NCBI GenBank assembly: GCA_021298335.1
Contig: JAJTEZ010000013.1
Coordinates: 13,634 to 55,769 of the forward strand
Reading direction: 5' to 3'
DNA: 42,136 nucleotides
Origin: Saprospiraceae bacterium
GTDB taxonomy: Bacteria > Bacteroidota > Bacteroidia > Chitinophagales > Saprospiraceae
Part shown: piece by piece, positions 1-13,140 of the stretch
Numbering within the stretch: position 1 is the first letter of the stretch
Layout of the letters: each line of letters begins with the position of its first letter
Made by a program: the position numbers and the translations under genes
The notes under the pieces: model-generated
Told to the model about the DNA's origin: nothing
Database searches by the model: none
The model's input: the letters and a program-made list of their open reading frames with translations, nothing else

Positions 1-605
1 TGTCGTTGAATGATGCAGTAGTGCATGGTATTCCTTCCGGCACTGCATTTGCGCCTACTGATATTGTTTCAATAGATTGCGGTGTAGTGATGAATGGGTT
101 TTACGGTGATGCTGCCTTTACTTTCGCATTTAGTCAAACAGGTGATGAAGTAAAGCAGTTGCTACGTACCACACGATTGGCTTTGCAGGAGGGTATAAAT
201 GTAGCGATTCCTGGTAACAGAATTGGGGATATCAGTCATGCTATTCAACATTTTTGTGAAAAAGTTCATGGATATGGTATAGTGAGAGAGCTGGTTGGGC
301 ATGGAGTTGGACGCAATTTGCATGAAGATCCGGAGGTACCCAATTTCGGAATGAAAGGAAAAGGTCCTGTGTTGAAAGAAGGTATGGTGATTGCGATTGA
401 ACCAATGGTCAATATGGGACATAAAGCTGTAAAACAACTAAGCGATGGTTGGACAATTTTAAGTAGAGATGGAATGCCATCTGCCCACTTTGAACACAGT
501 GTTGCCATCACTAAGAATGGTCCTGATATATTGTCTGATCACTCGTGTATCGACGATGCTATCAAAAAAAACGAAGAATTAGTAGAAATTTCAATAAATT
601 TTTAG
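1..605 (+). CDS. map: type I methionine aminopeptidase, 3' part (5' end outside window)
   Basis: Frame is open to the window edge (codon TCG at 3-5, then TTG AAT GAT). Motifs NDAVVHGIPS, DCGVVMNGFYGDAAFTF, GHGVGRNLHEDPEVPNFG and EPM are typical of MetAP; followed by infA as in other Bacteroidota. Confidence 0.97.
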   Translation, partial: SLNDAVVHGIPSGTAFAPTDIVSIDCGVVMNGFYGDAAFTFAFSQTGDEVKQLLRTTRLALQEGINVAIPGNRIGDISHAIQHFCEKVHGYGIVRELVGHGVGRNLHEDPEVPNFGMKGKGPVLKEGMVIAIEPMVNMGHKAVKQLSDGWTILSRDGMPSAHFEHSVAITKNGPDILSDHSCIDDAIKKNEELVEISINF

Positions 606-628
606 ATATTTGCGCTCCAAATTAAAAA

Positions 629-847
629 ATGGCTAAACAAGACCTCATAAAACTTGATGGCATCATCGAAGAAGCCCTTTCCAACGCGATGTTTCGCGTC
701 AGATTGGAAAGTGGTCATTTGATCACTGCCACAATATCAGGGAAGATGAGGATGCATTATATAAGAATATTACCAGGGGATAAGGTGGCGGTAGAGATGT
801 CGCCATATGATTTGTCTCGTGGAAGAATCAATTATCGTTACAAATAA
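629..847 (+). CDS. infA: translation initiation factor IF-1
   Basis: 72 aa, [30 protein letters not shown]...[17 protein letters not shown]1-like fold sequence and operon context. Confidence 0.98.
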   Translation: MAKQDLIKLDGIIEEALSNAMFRVRLESGHLITATISGKMRMHYIRILPGDKVAVEMSPYDLSRGRINYRYK

Positions 848-861
848 AGAACTGGATTAGT

Positions 862-978
862 ATGAAAGTGCAGGCATCCATTAAAAAACGGTCCGTAGAT
901 TGCAAGATCGTTAGAAGGAAAGGGAAACTTTACATTATCAATAAGAAGAATCCCAAGTTTAAACAAAGACAAGGTTAA
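862..978 (+). CDS. rpmJ: 50S ribosomal protein L36 (38 aa, absent from the ORF track because of its length)
   Basis: Manual translation: [38 protein letters not shown], between infA and rpsM. Confidence 0.97.
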   Translation: MKVQASIKKRSVDCKIVRRKGKLYIINKKNPKFKQRQG

Positions 979-988
979 TTAGAATAAT

Positions 989-1366
989 ATGGCACGTATT
1001 GCTGGTGTAGATTTACCAAGAAACAAAAGAGGTATTATAGGTCTTACATATATATATGGGATTGGACCTACTCTTGCAAAAAATATTCTTTCAGCCGCAG
1101 GTGTTTCGGAAAACACCAAGGTGCAGGACTGGACTGATGAAAATATTAAGTTCATTTCTAAATTTGTCCAGGACGAATACCGTGTTGAGGGTGAATTACG
1201 AAGTGAAATCCAGTTGAGTATAAAACGGCTGATGGATATTGCGTGTTACCGCGGCTTGCGTCATCGTAAAGGTCTTCCTGTGAGAGGCCAGAGTACTAAG
1301 ACGAATGCACGGACTAGAAAAGGTAGAAAGAAAACTGTTGCAAACAAGAAGAAGGCAACGAAATAA
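989..1366 (+). CDS. rpsM: 30S ribosomal protein S13
   Basis: [34 protein letters not shown]...[22 protein letters not shown]. Confidence 0.99.
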   Translation: MARIAGVDLPRNKRGIIGLTYIYGIGPTLAKNILSAAGVSENTKVQDWTDENIKFISKFVQDEYRVEGELRSEIQLSIKRLMDIACYRGLRHRKGLPVRGQSTKTNARTRKGRKKTVANKKKATK

Positions 1367-1384
1367 TCTTAAATAGACATTCCA

Positions 1385-1774
1385 ATGGCTAAAGGTAAAA
1401 AAGTAGGTAAAAAGCGCGTAGTTAAAGTTGAATCTGAGGGATTGGCTTTTATTCATGCATCTTTCAATAACATTATCATCTCAATGACCAATCGTTCAGG
1501 TCAGGTGATAAGCTGGGGTTCTGCAGGTAAGTCTGGTTTTAGAGGAAGTAAAAAGAATACTCCTTATGCTGCTCAAATGGCTGCATCCAGCGCATGCGGT
1601 ACAGCATATGAAGCCGGGCTGCGTTCGGTAGAGGTATTTGTGAAGGGCCCCGGTGCTGGTAGAGAATCAGCGATTCGCGCAATTGATACGTCAGGTATCA
1701 AAGTGTTAAGAATTAAGGATATGACTCCGGTACCTCACAATGGTTGTCGTCCTCCAAAAAAGAGAAGAGTTTAA
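1385..1774 (+). CDS. rpsK: 30S ribosomal protein S11
   Basis: [41 protein letters not shown]...[10 protein letters not shown]. Confidence 0.99.
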   Translation: MAKGKKVGKKRVVKVESEGLAFIHASFNNIIISMTNRSGQVISWGSAGKSGFRGSKKNTPYAAQMAASSACGTAYEAGLRSVEVFVKGPGAGRESAIRAIDTSGIKVLRIKDMTPVPHNGCRPPKKRRV

Positions 1775-1795
1775 TCGTATAAATTAGTAAGTATA

Positions 1796-2410
1796 ATGGC
1801 AAGATATACAGGTCCTACAACGAAAAAAGCCAGAGCGTTTGGCGAACCTATCTTTGGTCCTGACAGGGCTTTTGAGAAGAGGAAGTATCCTCCAGGTCAG
1901 CACGGGGCCATGAAAAAGCGCAAGCAGCGTACAGATTATGCTCTTGAATTGATGGAAAAGCAGAAAGCAAAATACACCTATGGTGTATTGGAAAGACAGT
2001 TCAGAAACCTGTTTGAGAAAGCTGCTGCTAAGTCCGGAGTTACAGGCGAAATTCTTCTGCAGATGCTTGAGTCTCGACTTGATAATGTGGTGTACAGGAT
2101 GGGTATTGCAAAAACCAGGCGTTCAGCAAGACAGCTGGTTTCTCATGGGCACATACTCGTAGATGGAACATTGTGTAACATTCCTTCAATGTTGTTGAAA
2201 CCAGGAGCCGTAGTTTCTGTACGTGGAAAATCGAAGGGCGTAGACCTGATCATGACAAATGTTACAGCAAAGCGCGATGGTAGCAGGTCTTATGGCTGGA
2301 TAGAGTGGAATGGTGACAAAATGGAGGGAAGATATCTAGCTTATCCTGAAAGAGAGAAGATTCCAGAAAACATCAATGAGCAGTTGATCGTGGAATTGTA
2401 CTCCAAGTAA
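1796..2410 (+). CDS. rpsD: 30S ribosomal protein S4
   Basis: [21 protein letters not shown]...[42 protein letters not shown]. Confidence 0.99.
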   Translation: MARYTGPTTKKARAFGEPIFGPDRAFEKRKYPPGQHGAMKKRKQRTDYALELMEKQKAKYTYGVLERQFRNLFEKAAAKSGVTGEILLQMLESRLDNVVYRMGIAKTRRSARQLVSHGHILVDGTLCNIPSMLLKPGAVVSVRGKSKGVDLIMTNVTAKRDGSRSYGWIEWNGDKMEGRYLAYPEREKIPENINEQLIVELYSK

Positions 2411-2416
2411 TTGATT

Positions 2417-2436
2417 GGCTATCCTTTGTGATAGCC
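2417..2436 (+). other. small intergenic hairpin between rpsD and rpoA
   Basis: GGCTATC-CTTTGT-GATAGCC, perfect 7-bp stem, no U tract. Confidence 0.4.
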
Positions 2437-2471
2437 TGTCGCATTTATAAAAAATAAGAAAATATATCATA

Positions 2472-3470
2472 ATGAGTATTCTTAATTTTCAAAAGCCAGA
2501 CAAGATATTACTCCAAAAAGCCGATGATTTCGAAGGCATTTTTGAGTTTAAGCCTCTTGAACCTGGTTTTGGACAAACAATTGGAAATTCATTACGGAGA
2601 ATCCTTCTGTCTTCATTGGAAGGCTATGCAATCTCAGCAGTGAGAATTGCAGGTGTTGATCATGAATTTTCTACGATAAAAGGTGTCGTTGAAGATGTTG
2701 TTGACATTATCCTGAACTTCAAGCAAATCAGATTAAAGCCTGTAGTTCCAAGTGACAGCAATGAAGAAGAGAAATTATATGTAACTATTTCCGGAAAAGA
2801 TAAATTTACGGCAGGAGATATCGAACGAAGTACCAATACGTTCAAGGTGATGAATCCTGATTTGTATATTTGTACGCTTGAACCTAATGTGACTTTGGAG
2901 ATTGAGTTCACCATCACCAAGGGTAGAGGTTATGTGCCGGCTGATGAGAATTTACCCAAAGATGCTGCAATTGGTGTCATTCCGGTAGATGCAATTTACA
3001 CACCAATCAAGAAAGTTGCTTATAAAGTTGAGAATACTCGTGTAGGTCAGCGAACGGATTATGAAAAGCTCACCATCGAAGTAAAAACTGATGGAACTAT
3101 TCACCCGGAGGAAGCGGTGAAGGAAGCATCAAGAATTATGATTCAACATCTGATGTTGATTACTGATGAAAATATCACATTCAATGATTCATCTTCAAGG
3201 GAAGATAACATTGTAGATGAGCATATTCTGCACATGCGCAAGTTATTGAAAACTTCACTCGAGGATCTGGATTTATCTGTAAGAGCATATAACTGCTTGA
3301 AGGCAGCCAAAATAAATACATTAGGTGAAATGGTGAAGTTTGACATGCATGAACTTCTGAAGTTTCGTAATTTTGGAAAAAAATCACTTGTCGAAATCGA
3401 GGAGTTACTTCAACAAAAGGGCCTGACATTCGGGATGGACTTGTCGAAGTATAAACTGGATGAAGAATAG
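2472..3470 (+). CDS. rpoA: DNA-directed RNA polymerase subunit alpha
   Basis: 332 aa; [18 protein letters not shown]...; C-terminal domain [21 protein letters not shown]...[19 protein letters not shown]. Confidence 0.99.
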   Translation: MSILNFQKPDKILLQKADDFEGIFEFKPLEPGFGQTIGNSLRRILLSSLEGYAISAVRIAGVDHEFSTIKGVVEDVVDIILNFKQIRLKPVVPSDSNEEEKLYVTISGKDKFTAGDIERSTNTFKVMNPDLYICTLEPNVTLEIEFTITKGRGYVPADENLPKDAAIGVIPVDAIYTPIKKVAYKVENTRVGQRTDYEKLTIEVKTDGTIHPEEAVKEASRIMIQHLMLITDENITFNDSSSREDNIVDEHILHMRKLLKTSLEDLDLSVRAYNCLKAAKINTLGEMVKFDMHELLKFRNFGKKSLVEIEELLQQKGLTFGMDLSKYKLDEE

Positions 3471-3580
3471 TCGTTTCGGCCCATTTTTTGGATATATTGT
3501 AGAATAGTAAGAAACGCTGTCGGCAAACGTGCAAGGCCGAATAGTCACACCGGCAGTAGTGGTACACAAATTAGTCTAAT

Positions 3581-4114
3581 ATGAGACACGGTAAGAAATT
3601 TAATCACCTGGGAAGAAAAAAAGGTCATCGTGATGCCTTATTGCTCAACCTTTCCAATTCATTAATTACCTACAAAAGAATCAATACAACCCTTGCAAAA
3701 GCAAAGGCATTGAGAATTTTTGTAGAACCTATCATCACTCGATCAAAGGATAATACTACTCACTCAAGAAGAATGGTATTTGCTGACTTGCAAAATAAGG
3801 CTGTCATCAATGAGTTGTTTGATGTAGTAGCGCCAAAAGTCGCAGATCGTCCTGGTGGGTACTGTCGCATTATCAAAACGGGATTCCGAAAAGGTGATGG
3901 TGCAGAGACTGCAATGATTGAGTTGGTGGATTTCAATGATGTATTGAAGCCAAAAACAGCAGCCAAAGGGGGTACGCGTAGAAGCCGCAGAAAATCAGGG
4001 ACAAATGAAGTTGCTTCAGCACCAGTTGCTACACCTGTAACAGAATCAGCAATAACTGAAGATACAGCCTCTGAAGCAACTGAGCAAGAGGATGCAACGA
4101 AAGAAGAGGAATAA
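3581..4114 (+). CDS. rplQ: 50S ribosomal protein L17 with acidic C-terminal extension
   Basis: [45 protein letters not shown]...; low-complexity A/T/E-rich tail after the conserved domain. Confidence 0.98.
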   Translation: MRHGKKFNHLGRKKGHRDALLLNLSNSLITYKRINTTLAKAKALRIFVEPIITRSKDNTTHSRRMVFADLQNKAVINELFDVVAPKVADRPGGYCRIIKTGFRKGDGAETAMIELVDFNDVLKPKTAAKGGTRRSRRKSGTNEVASAPVATPVTESAITEDTASEATEQEDATKEEE

Positions 4115-4142
4115 CTAATTGACTTTAGATATTCATAGAAAT

Positions 4143-4178
4143 ACAGAAAAGGATACGACTTGTCGTATCCTTTTCTGT
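4143..4178 (+). terminator. intrinsic terminator-like hairpin after rplQ
   Basis: ACAGAAAAGGATACGAC-TT-GTCGTATCCTTTTCTGT, perfect 17-bp stem just after the rplQ stop. Confidence 0.85.
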
Positions 4179-4346
4179 TTATAGCCGGATAGTTTTGCTT
4201 GATTTTCCAGACAGAGCTGTTTTGGTTTTATGAACATCTTATACACATCACATATAGTTCTCACTAATTCATATCCTGCGGATAGAAATCATCCTATTTG
4301 TCAAGACTTATATTAAGTAATTTTATAATAAAAACTCTGAATGGTG

Positions 4347-4355
4347 TATCTTTGT
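4347..4355 (+). promoter_or_regulatory. Bacteroidota-type -7 element upstream of carA
   Basis: TATCTTTGT matches TAnnTTTG; it overlaps the first codon of the ORF-track frame, favouring the downstream ATG at 4384 as start. Confidence 0.6.
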
Positions 4356-4383
4356 GATGAATTTGTATTTAAACCGCACATTC

Positions 4384-6785
<2,402 letters not shown>

Positions 6786-6841
6786 AAACAGGGCAGGGAA
6801 TCCTGTTTTCGACAGTGTAATCAGTTTTAAAGGTCTGAAAT

Positions 6842-7159
6842 ATGGTGAAAAGTACAAAATTAAAAGAAGATCTGGCCGACATGCTTGGTGTACCCTCGCA
6901 GTGGCTCAATAAGTACACTCTAGCCACAGGAATATTTATGGTTTGGGTAATTTTTTTTGATAAGCATAATATCTTTGCCTATCAAAAACTGAAAGGAAGC
7001 ATAACACGAATGGAAATGCAAAAGGAAGAGTTGGGTGAGGCAATTACAAAAGCTCAGAAGGACAAGGAAAACCTTTTGCACAATCAGGAAGGCTTTGCAA
7101 GAAGTGTTCATCTTATGGCAAGGCCAGACGAAGAAATCATCATCATAGAACGAAAGTAA
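6842..7159 (+). CDS. septum formation initiator family protein (FtsB/DivIC-like)
   Basis: 105 aa; one TM segment followed by a coiled coil and an [15 protein letters not shown]-type end, downstream of eno. Confidence 0.8.
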   Translation: MVKSTKLKEDLADMLGVPSQWLNKYTLATGIFMVWVIFFDKHNIFAYQKLKGSITRMEMQKEELGEAITKAQKDKENLLHNQEGFARSVHLMARPDEEIIIIERK

Positions 7160-7167
7160 ACAAAAGT

Positions 7168-8043
7168 ATGAGCGTATTAGTCAACAAACATTCCAGAATT
7201 ATAGTGCAGGGTTTTACCGGCAAGGAAGGTACATTCCATGCAGAGCAGATGATAGATTACGGAACCAATGTAATTGGAGGGGTCACTCCAGGAAAAGGAG
7301 GAACTGAGCATCTGGGTAGGCCTGTGTTTAATTCTGTCAAAGAGGCAGTACAAAAGGCACAGGCAGATACGTCCATCATTTTTGTGCCACCCGGATTTGC
7401 AGCAGATGCAATCATGGAGGCTGCTGAGGCTGGTATAAAGGTCATCATTTGCATCACCGAAGGTATACCTGTACAGGATATGGTCGTTGCAAAAGCCTAT
7501 ATTGAAAAATACGATTGCGTTCTAGTGGGCCCTAATTGCCCGGGTGTAATTACTCCGGAGGAAGCAAAAGTTGGCATTATGCCAGGTTTTGTATTCAGGA
7601 AGGGAAGAATTGGCGTAGTGTCAAAATCCGGTACTCTGACTTATGAAGCCGCTGACCAGATCGTGAAAGCGGGCATGGGCATCTCTACTGCGATTGGAAT
7701 TGGAGGAGATCCGATCATAGGAACGCCAACCAAAGATGCAGTGCGCATGCTTATGGAAGACCCTGACACGGATGGTATTGTGATGATTGGTGAAATTGGG
7801 GGTAATTATGAAGCAGAGGCAGCGAGATACATCAGAAGTACTGGGAATATAAAACCGGTAGTAGGCTTTATTGCTGGCCAAACAGCTCCCAAAGGAAGGA
7901 CAATGGGTCACGCCGGAGCCATCGTAGGTGGTCATGATGACACTGCAGAAGCAAAGATGAAAATCATGGCTGAGTGTGGTATTCATGTTGTTAACTCTCC
8001 TGCGGATATTGGAACGACTATGGCGTCAGTATTAGACAAATAA
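7168..8043 (+). CDS. sucD: succinate-CoA ligase subunit alpha
   Basis: [45 protein letters not shown]...; phospho-His motif GHAGAIVGG. Confidence 0.98.
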   Translation: MSVLVNKHSRIIVQGFTGKEGTFHAEQMIDYGTNVIGGVTPGKGGTEHLGRPVFNSVKEAVQKAQADTSIIFVPPGFAADAIMEAAEAGIKVIICITEGIPVQDMVVAKAYIEKYDCVLVGPNCPGVITPEEAKVGIMPGFVFRKGRIGVVSKSGTLTYEAADQIVKAGMGISTAIGIGGDPIIGTPTKDAVRMLMEDPDTDGIVMIGEIGGNYEAEAARYIRSTGNIKPVVGFIAGQTAPKGRTMGHAGAIVGGHDDTAEAKMKIMAECGIHVVNSPADIGTTMASVLDK

Positions 8044-8124
8044 GGCATTTCTGTAAATCGTTTTCGAAGGTAACGAACAGTCTCCTTGATGTATTGAGGA
8101 GTGTTACTTCTTCTCAAAAACAGG

Positions 8125-8133
8125 TATATTTGT
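8125..8133 (+). promoter_or_regulatory. Bacteroidota-type -7 element upstream of nadC
   Basis: TATATTTGT matches TAnnTTTG, 17 nt before the nadC ATG. Confidence 0.6.
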
Positions 8134-8150
8134 ATTAAACTCCAACGCTT

Positions 8151-9011
8151 ATGACAGGTATCGACAGAGAATTGCTGCTTCATTTTATACAGAATGGTCT
8201 ATTTGAAGATATCCACGAGGGTGATCATACCTCTTTGGCATGTATTCCTTCTGCTAACAGGTCGAAGGCACGGCTCCTGGTCAAGGGAGATGGTGTCATT
8301 GCGGGAGTTGAAGTAGCTCAGGCGATCCTGTTATATGTCGACCCACAGGCAACATTTGATTGCCGCATTCCGGATGGCTCTGATGTCAAATACGGTGATG
8401 TGGTTTTTTATACAGAATGCAATTCGCAGGCGCTCCTGAAGGCAGAAAGGCTATTGTTGAATACGATGCAACGCCTGAGTGGTATCGCAACGTTAAGCAG
8501 CAGATTTGCATTTGAAGTGGAAGACCTACCGGTAAAAATACTTGACACCCGAAAAACAACTCCCTTATTGAGATTTTTGGAAAAATGGGCTGTCAGACTG
8601 GGTGGCTGTCATAATTACCGTACGGGTTTGTATGACTGGATCATGATCAAAGACAATCACGTGGATGCCTGCGGCTCACATACCAAAGCCATTGAAAAGG
8701 TCCACGAATATCTTCAAAAAAACCATCTCGATCTGGACATTACGGTGGAAGTTCGTAACCTTGTCGAATTGGCAGAAGTACTTGAAAAAGGCGGAGTGAA
8801 AAGAATCATGTTTGATAACTTTGAAATCCCAATACTGGCTGAAGCCGTAGCACATGTTAATGGTAGGTTTGAAACAGAAGCATCTGGAGGCGTCACAATC
8901 CAGACTGTGCGTAAAATTGCTCTGACAGGTGTCGATTTCGTTTCAGTTGGCGCCCTGACTCATTCTGCCGGCTGCCTGGATTTAAGTCTGAAAGTCATCA
9001 GGCAGGAATGA
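8151..9011 (+). CDS. nadC: nicotinate-nucleotide pyrophosphorylase (carboxylating)
   Basis: EGDHTSLACIP, LNTMQRLSGIAT, ILDTRKTTPLLRFLEKWAVRLGGCHNYRTGLYDWIMIKDNH. Confidence 0.98.
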   Translation: MTGIDRELLLHFIQNGLFEDIHEGDHTSLACIPSANRSKARLLVKGDGVIAGVEVAQAILLYVDPQATFDCRIPDGSDVKYGDVVFYTECNSQALLKAERLLLNTMQRLSGIATLSSRFAFEVEDLPVKILDTRKTTPLLRFLEKWAVRLGGCHNYRTGLYDWIMIKDNHVDACGSHTKAIEKVHEYLQKNHLDLDITVEVRNLVELAEVLEKGGVKRIMFDNFEIPILAEAVAHVNGRFETEASGGVTIQTVRKIALTGVDFVSVGALTHSAGCLDLSLKVIRQE

Positions 9012-9508
9012 GCAAGCTCGAGCGCATTTTGCATTATTTTCCTGAAACGGCCTTGCCTGTGCTGCTTTCCGAAGAACAATTGGAGTTGTTTGAAGCAGCA
9101 AACCAGCCTTTTCCACAGGTGTTTGTCGAAGAAATCATCCCTGAATGGGAGAGTGAAATTGATGATTTTACTGAGTTTAGCCCCTGTTTCCGCCTGCCTG
9201 CTCAAGAAAAGTTTCACGCTGTAATTTATTGGAAAGCAGGATTGCTACGCTATGACTTTATTCTTGCCACCCTGGATAAGAATGGTACACTCATCGGAAA
9301 GAAATCTATCGCAAGTACTGTAGTGCAGGATGAAGTCATTCGGAAATCTGTGGCATCCATCGAACCTGATCTGGTCATCCATATTATCGCAGGACAATCA
9401 GTGGATGGAGAAGAATATGACGCGTCACTCTCTAAAGCATTTTCCATGGAAATTCTTCCGGATGGACAGATTATTTTTCATTTTGAAGGAGAAGACATAC
9501 TGCAGTAA
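9008..9508 (+). CDS. uncharacterised protein, translationally coupled to nadC
   Basis: 166 aa ORF overlapping the nadC stop by 4 nt (ATGA). Acidic, no motif recognised. Confidence 0.75.
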   Translation: MSKLERILHYFPETALPVLLSEEQLELFEAANQPFPQVFVEEIIPEWESEIDDFTEFSPCFRLPAQEKFHAVIYWKAGLLRYDFILATLDKNGTLIGKKSIASTVVQDEVIRKSVASIEPDLVIHIIAGQSVDGEEYDASLSKAFSMEILPDGQIIFHFEGEDILQ

Positions 9509-9707
9509 ATTTGTAGACGTCCCATTCAAAAGATTTCCCTTTTGACTGAAAACGCTCCTGATTCCAACAAGGAAAACACATGTTTCGATAGCTGAAGGAA
9601 CTTTCCCTCTTCTCCGTGCGTTTACAATACTAATATAGTGTTCTGAGGGGCAGTTTTTTTATAATGATTACCACTAATTTCTCAGAATTTCCCTTTGATC
9701 TTCCGAT

Positions 9708-11864
9708 ATGAGAAAACCAAGACAATTAAAAGAAGCAGACCTCCGTATTCAGATTGAGAAACTGCTCTTCCGGCAACAAAAGACGCAATTTAATGCCTTA
9801 CAGATTGCCCGGAAAATCAATGTCGCCAATCCCCCCGCAGCCATTAGGCAGGTGTTGATGAAACTGGCAAAAGAAGACAAAGTCGTTCAACTAGCTGAGG
9901 ATCGTTTCAAATGGAAAACAGTAGAGACGGCCAGGCGTGCCAAGTCAAATCAGAAGGAAGATGAAATTCTGTATACCGGAGTTGTAGACATGACGCGTTC
10001 CGGAGCAGCGTATATCATCCATTCAGAATCTGTCGAAGATATTTATGTTCACGCCCGCAATCTGAAGGGTGCGATGCATAAGGACGAAGTGACAGTAGCC
10101 GTCATGGCGAGCAGGTCACGAAAGCGGCCGGAGGGAAGGGTAATCTCTATAGAGAAGCGCGCCTTATCAAGACTGATAGGGCATGTCAGGATTTTCCGAA
10201 ATTACGCTATATTGACGCCGGACAATGCACGTATTTACCCGGAAGTACTGATTCACCATGACGATGCCCTCGATAGCAAAGATAATGACCGGGTTGTCGT
10301 AGAAATTACTTCCTGGGGAAGAGGGCAGAATAAGGCCATCTGGGGTAAGGTTTTAAAAGTACTGGAAGACATTTCTGACATTGAGATGCACATGCAGTCA
10401 ATTCTTTATTCCAATGGTTTTGACCCTGTATTTACAGACGAAATACTGCAGGAAGCCGGCCAGCTTCACCTTCGAATTACTGAGGAGGAAATCAGCCGGC
10501 GACGCGATTTCAGAGAAATCCTCACAATGACAATCGACCCGGCGACTGCAAGAGATTTTGATGATGCCTTGTCTTTCCGACGACTTGAACACGGCCAAGT
10601 AGAAGTGGGTATACATATTGCAGATGTCACACACTTCTTGTCAGAAGGCAGTTTACTAGATCAAGAAGCATTTCGCAGGTCTACTTCAGTCTACCTTGTG
10701 GATAGAGTTTGTCCCATGCTCCCGGAAAACCTGAGCAATGACCTTTGCTCTCTGAATCCGAAAGAAGATAAACTCACCTTTTCTGCAGTGTTCATTTTTA
10801 ACCAGGATAAGGAAATTGTGCACGAGTGGTTTGGAAAAACCATCATTCATTCTGACAGGCGCTTTGCCTATGAGGAAGCACAGGAGAGAATTGTAAGTGG
10901 AGAAGGTGATTACGCAGCAGAGCTTCGGGACCTGAATGAACTTGCCGTCCACCTACGGACAAGACGATTTGCCGAAGGTTCGATCAGCTTTGAGTCTGAT
11001 GAAGTACAGTTTACACTCGCAGATGATGGCACGCCCGTTCGCCTGGCAATCAGGGAAAGGGTAGATTCCCACATGCTCATTGAAGATTTTATGCTTCTGG
11101 CCAACCGTCGAGTAGCCACGTTTATTGCTTCCAAGGAAAAACCGGAGGTACCTTTTGTATATCGGATTCACGACTTGCCTGATCCGGATAAACTACGTGA
11201 TTTTTCTCTTTTTGCGGCTGAACTGGGCTTTCAGTTCCGAATGGCTACTGCTGAACAGATTGCAGATTCATTCAACAGACTTACAGCAGCAATTCAGGAG
11301 AATCCAGTCCTAAAATTACTGGAACCTCTGGCTATTCGTACCATGGCAAAAGCTGTGTATTCCACAGACAATATTGGCCATTACGGTCTGGGATTTGAAT
11401 ATTACACACATTTTACTTCTCCAATACGCAGGTATTCTGACGTACTTGTGCACCGTATATTGTTTGAAAACCTCAAGTCAACTTTCCGAACACAAAAAGT
11501 CGTTCTCGAACAGAAGGCCAGGCATATTTCAGACCAGGAAAAGAAAGCGTCAGATTCAGAACGAGAGTCCATCAAGTTTTTTCAAACGCTATACATTTCA
11601 AAATGCATCGGAAGCACTTTCGATGGCGTTGTCTCAGGAATTATTGATAAAGGAATCTTTGTAGAATTGCCTGAGACAAAAGTGGAAGGTCTGGTTACCT
11701 TCGACAGCATGGGTGAAATGTTTCTTGTAGGTCCCGGAAGGATGAAAGCCGTTTCCAGATTATCAGGTGATGTGTTTTCCATAGGACAGAAAGTCAGGAT
11801 CCGCATCATAGGGGCTGATCCGGAAACACGACGCACTGATATGGAATTAGTATACGAGCAATGA
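9708..11864 (+). CDS. rnr: ribonuclease R
   Basis: 718 aa; RNB domain MTIDPATARDFDDALSFRR, HIADVTHFL, YLVDRVCPMLPENLSNDLCSLNP, FTSPIRRYSDVLVHR; C-terminal S1 domain. Confidence 0.98.
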   Translation: MRKPRQLKEADLRIQIEKLLFRQQKTQFNALQIARKINVANPPAAIRQVLMKLAKEDKVVQLAEDRFKWKTVETARRAKSNQKEDEILYTGVVDMTRSGAAYIIHSESVEDIYVHARNLKGAMHKDEVTVAVMASRSRKRPEGRVISIEKRALSRLIGHVRIFRNYAILTPDNARIYPEVLIHHDDALDSKDNDRVVVEITSWGRGQNKAIWGKVLKVLEDISDIEMHMQSILYSNGFDPVFTDEILQEAGQLHLRITEEEISRRRDFREILTMTIDPATARDFDDALSFRRLEHGQVEVGIHIADVTHFLSEGSLLDQEAFRRSTSVYLVDRVCPMLPENLSNDLCSLNPKEDKLTFSAVFIFNQDKEIVHEWFGKTIIHSDRRFAYEEAQERIVSGEGDYAAELRDLNELAVHLRTRRFAEGSISFESDEVQFTLADDGTPVRLAIRERVDSHMLIEDFMLLANRRVATFIASKEKPEVPFVYRIHDLPDPDKLRDFSLFAAELGFQFRMATAEQIADSFNRLTAAIQENPVLKLLEPLAIRTMAKAVYSTDNIGHYGLGFEYYTHFTSPIRRYSDVLVHRILFENLKSTFRTQKVVLEQKARHISDQEKKASDSERESIKFFQTLYISKCIGSTFDGVVSGIIDKGIFVELPETKVEGLVTFDSMGEMFLVGPGRMKAVSRLSGDVFSIGQKVRIRIIGADPETRRTDMELVYEQ

Positions 11865-11874
11865 CCAGGCTGAG

Positions 11875-13050
11875 TTACTCCTGAAAAGGGTTGCTCCATC
11901 TTGGATTTCTGGTCATCTCAGTATCCGTAAGGGTATGCAGGAAAACAACAATTGCTTTCTTTTCAAGCGAAGTCAATTTGAGCGGCCGAAGATTTCCATT
12001 GGCATCTTTAAACTTTACATCCAGGTGTTTGTGGGCCTTCAAACCATCAGTATAATGATCGAGTACGTCCTCCAATGTCTTAAATCGTCCATCGTGCATG
12101 TACGGGGCGGTCAGACCGATGTTGCGAAGTGTAGGTATTTTAAACTTACCGTCACCGAGGCCGTTGTCTTTGTACACCAGATCAAGACCAATATTTGTCG
12201 CTCCCCGCAGATCGGAAGCTGGATTACCGGACAGATCGAAACCGCCTCCATACGCATCCAGTGGACCGTCCTGCGCCGCAAAATTAGTGCCGCCATGACA
12301 GGAGCCACATTTGGCTTTGTCGCTGTGGAACAAATTCATACCCATTCGTTCAAGTTCTGTAAAATTGGAAAATCCATTTTCTACACCCCGATCAAATTTT
12401 GATTGGTTGCTGGTGATGGAACTGACAAAATGTGACAATGCGATGGCAATTCTTTCGGGTGTAATTTGGCCATCTCCATACGCTTTGGCAAATAATGGCT
12501 TGTAATAATCAGTATTTTCCAACTTGGAAACGAGTCGGTTTAGGTTTTCCATACCCATTTCTATGTGGTTTTGAACTGGCTGAAGAGAGAGATCGTGGAT
12601 GGACTTAGAGCGTGAGTCCCAAAACAGATTATGCTGTGTGATGGGATTGATGATTGCCATACTACTTCTCGTTGTCACACGACCTTCAAATCCTGTACTC
12701 AGAGCTTTACCATCTGTAAATGCCTTGTCCTGGTGGTGGCATGAAGCGCAGGAAATTGTATTGTTCAGAGACAGCTTTTTATCGTAAAACAAGACTCTTC
12801 CCAGCGTTGCTCCCCAGGGTGTGACTTCAAACATAGAAGTTCCAGGTATAGGGTCAACCAGAACTCCCATTTCTAAATTGTTAAACAGGGTACTGGCAGG
12901 TAAAGACCCTACCGGAAGAGCCAGGTTGCCGTAATCATAAGGTTGATCTGGTAGAACGAGTTTTGCTTTTTCAATTGACGGAACCGTCTCTTTGGAACAT
13001 GACACTACTGCCATAAGCAAAAGACAACAATATGTAAAACGGTACAACAT
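11875..13050 (-). CDS. cytochrome c peroxidase / MauG family di-haem lipoprotein
   Basis: Lipobox-like LLLMAVVSC; two haem motifs CASCH and CGSCH; APYMHDGRFKTLEDVLDHY. Confidence 0.95.
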   Translation of the reverse strand: MLYRFTYCCLLLMAVVSCSKETVPSIEKAKLVLPDQPYDYGNLALPVGSLPASTLFNNLEMGVLVDPIPGTSMFEVTPWGATLGRVLFYDKKLSLNNTISCASCHHQDKAFTDGKALSTGFEGRVTTRSSMAIINPITQHNLFWDSRSKSIHDLSLQPVQNHIEMGMENLNRLVSKLENTDYYKPLFAKAYGDGQITPERIAIALSHFVSSITSNQSKFDRGVENGFSNFTELERMGMNLFHSDKAKCGSCHGGTNFAAQDGPLDAYGGGFDLSGNPASDLRGATNIGLDLVYKDNGLGDGKFKIPTLRNIGLTAPYMHDGRFKTLEDVLDHYTDGLKAHKHLDVKFKDANGNLRPLKLTSLEKKAIVVFLHTLTDTEMTRNPRWSNPFQE

Positions 13051-13140
13051 AGAAGAAAGATTTTATCAAAATTAAGACTTTTCGATGACTCGTTCTCGGA
13101 CAGAACCTGATTTTAACACTTTTTATTGTGCAAGTGCAGG

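Noticed and set aside
266-511. Antisense ORFs across the ribosomal operon and other conserved genes (for example 162-437, 266-511, 1196-1456, 3181-3567)
   Set aside because: They lie opposite strongly conserved coding sequence, show no recognisable domains, and are expected by chance at this composition.
8075-8105. CTCCTTGATGTATTGAGGAG hairpin after sucD as terminator
   Set aside because: Only a 5-bp strong stem and no U tract; not convincing.
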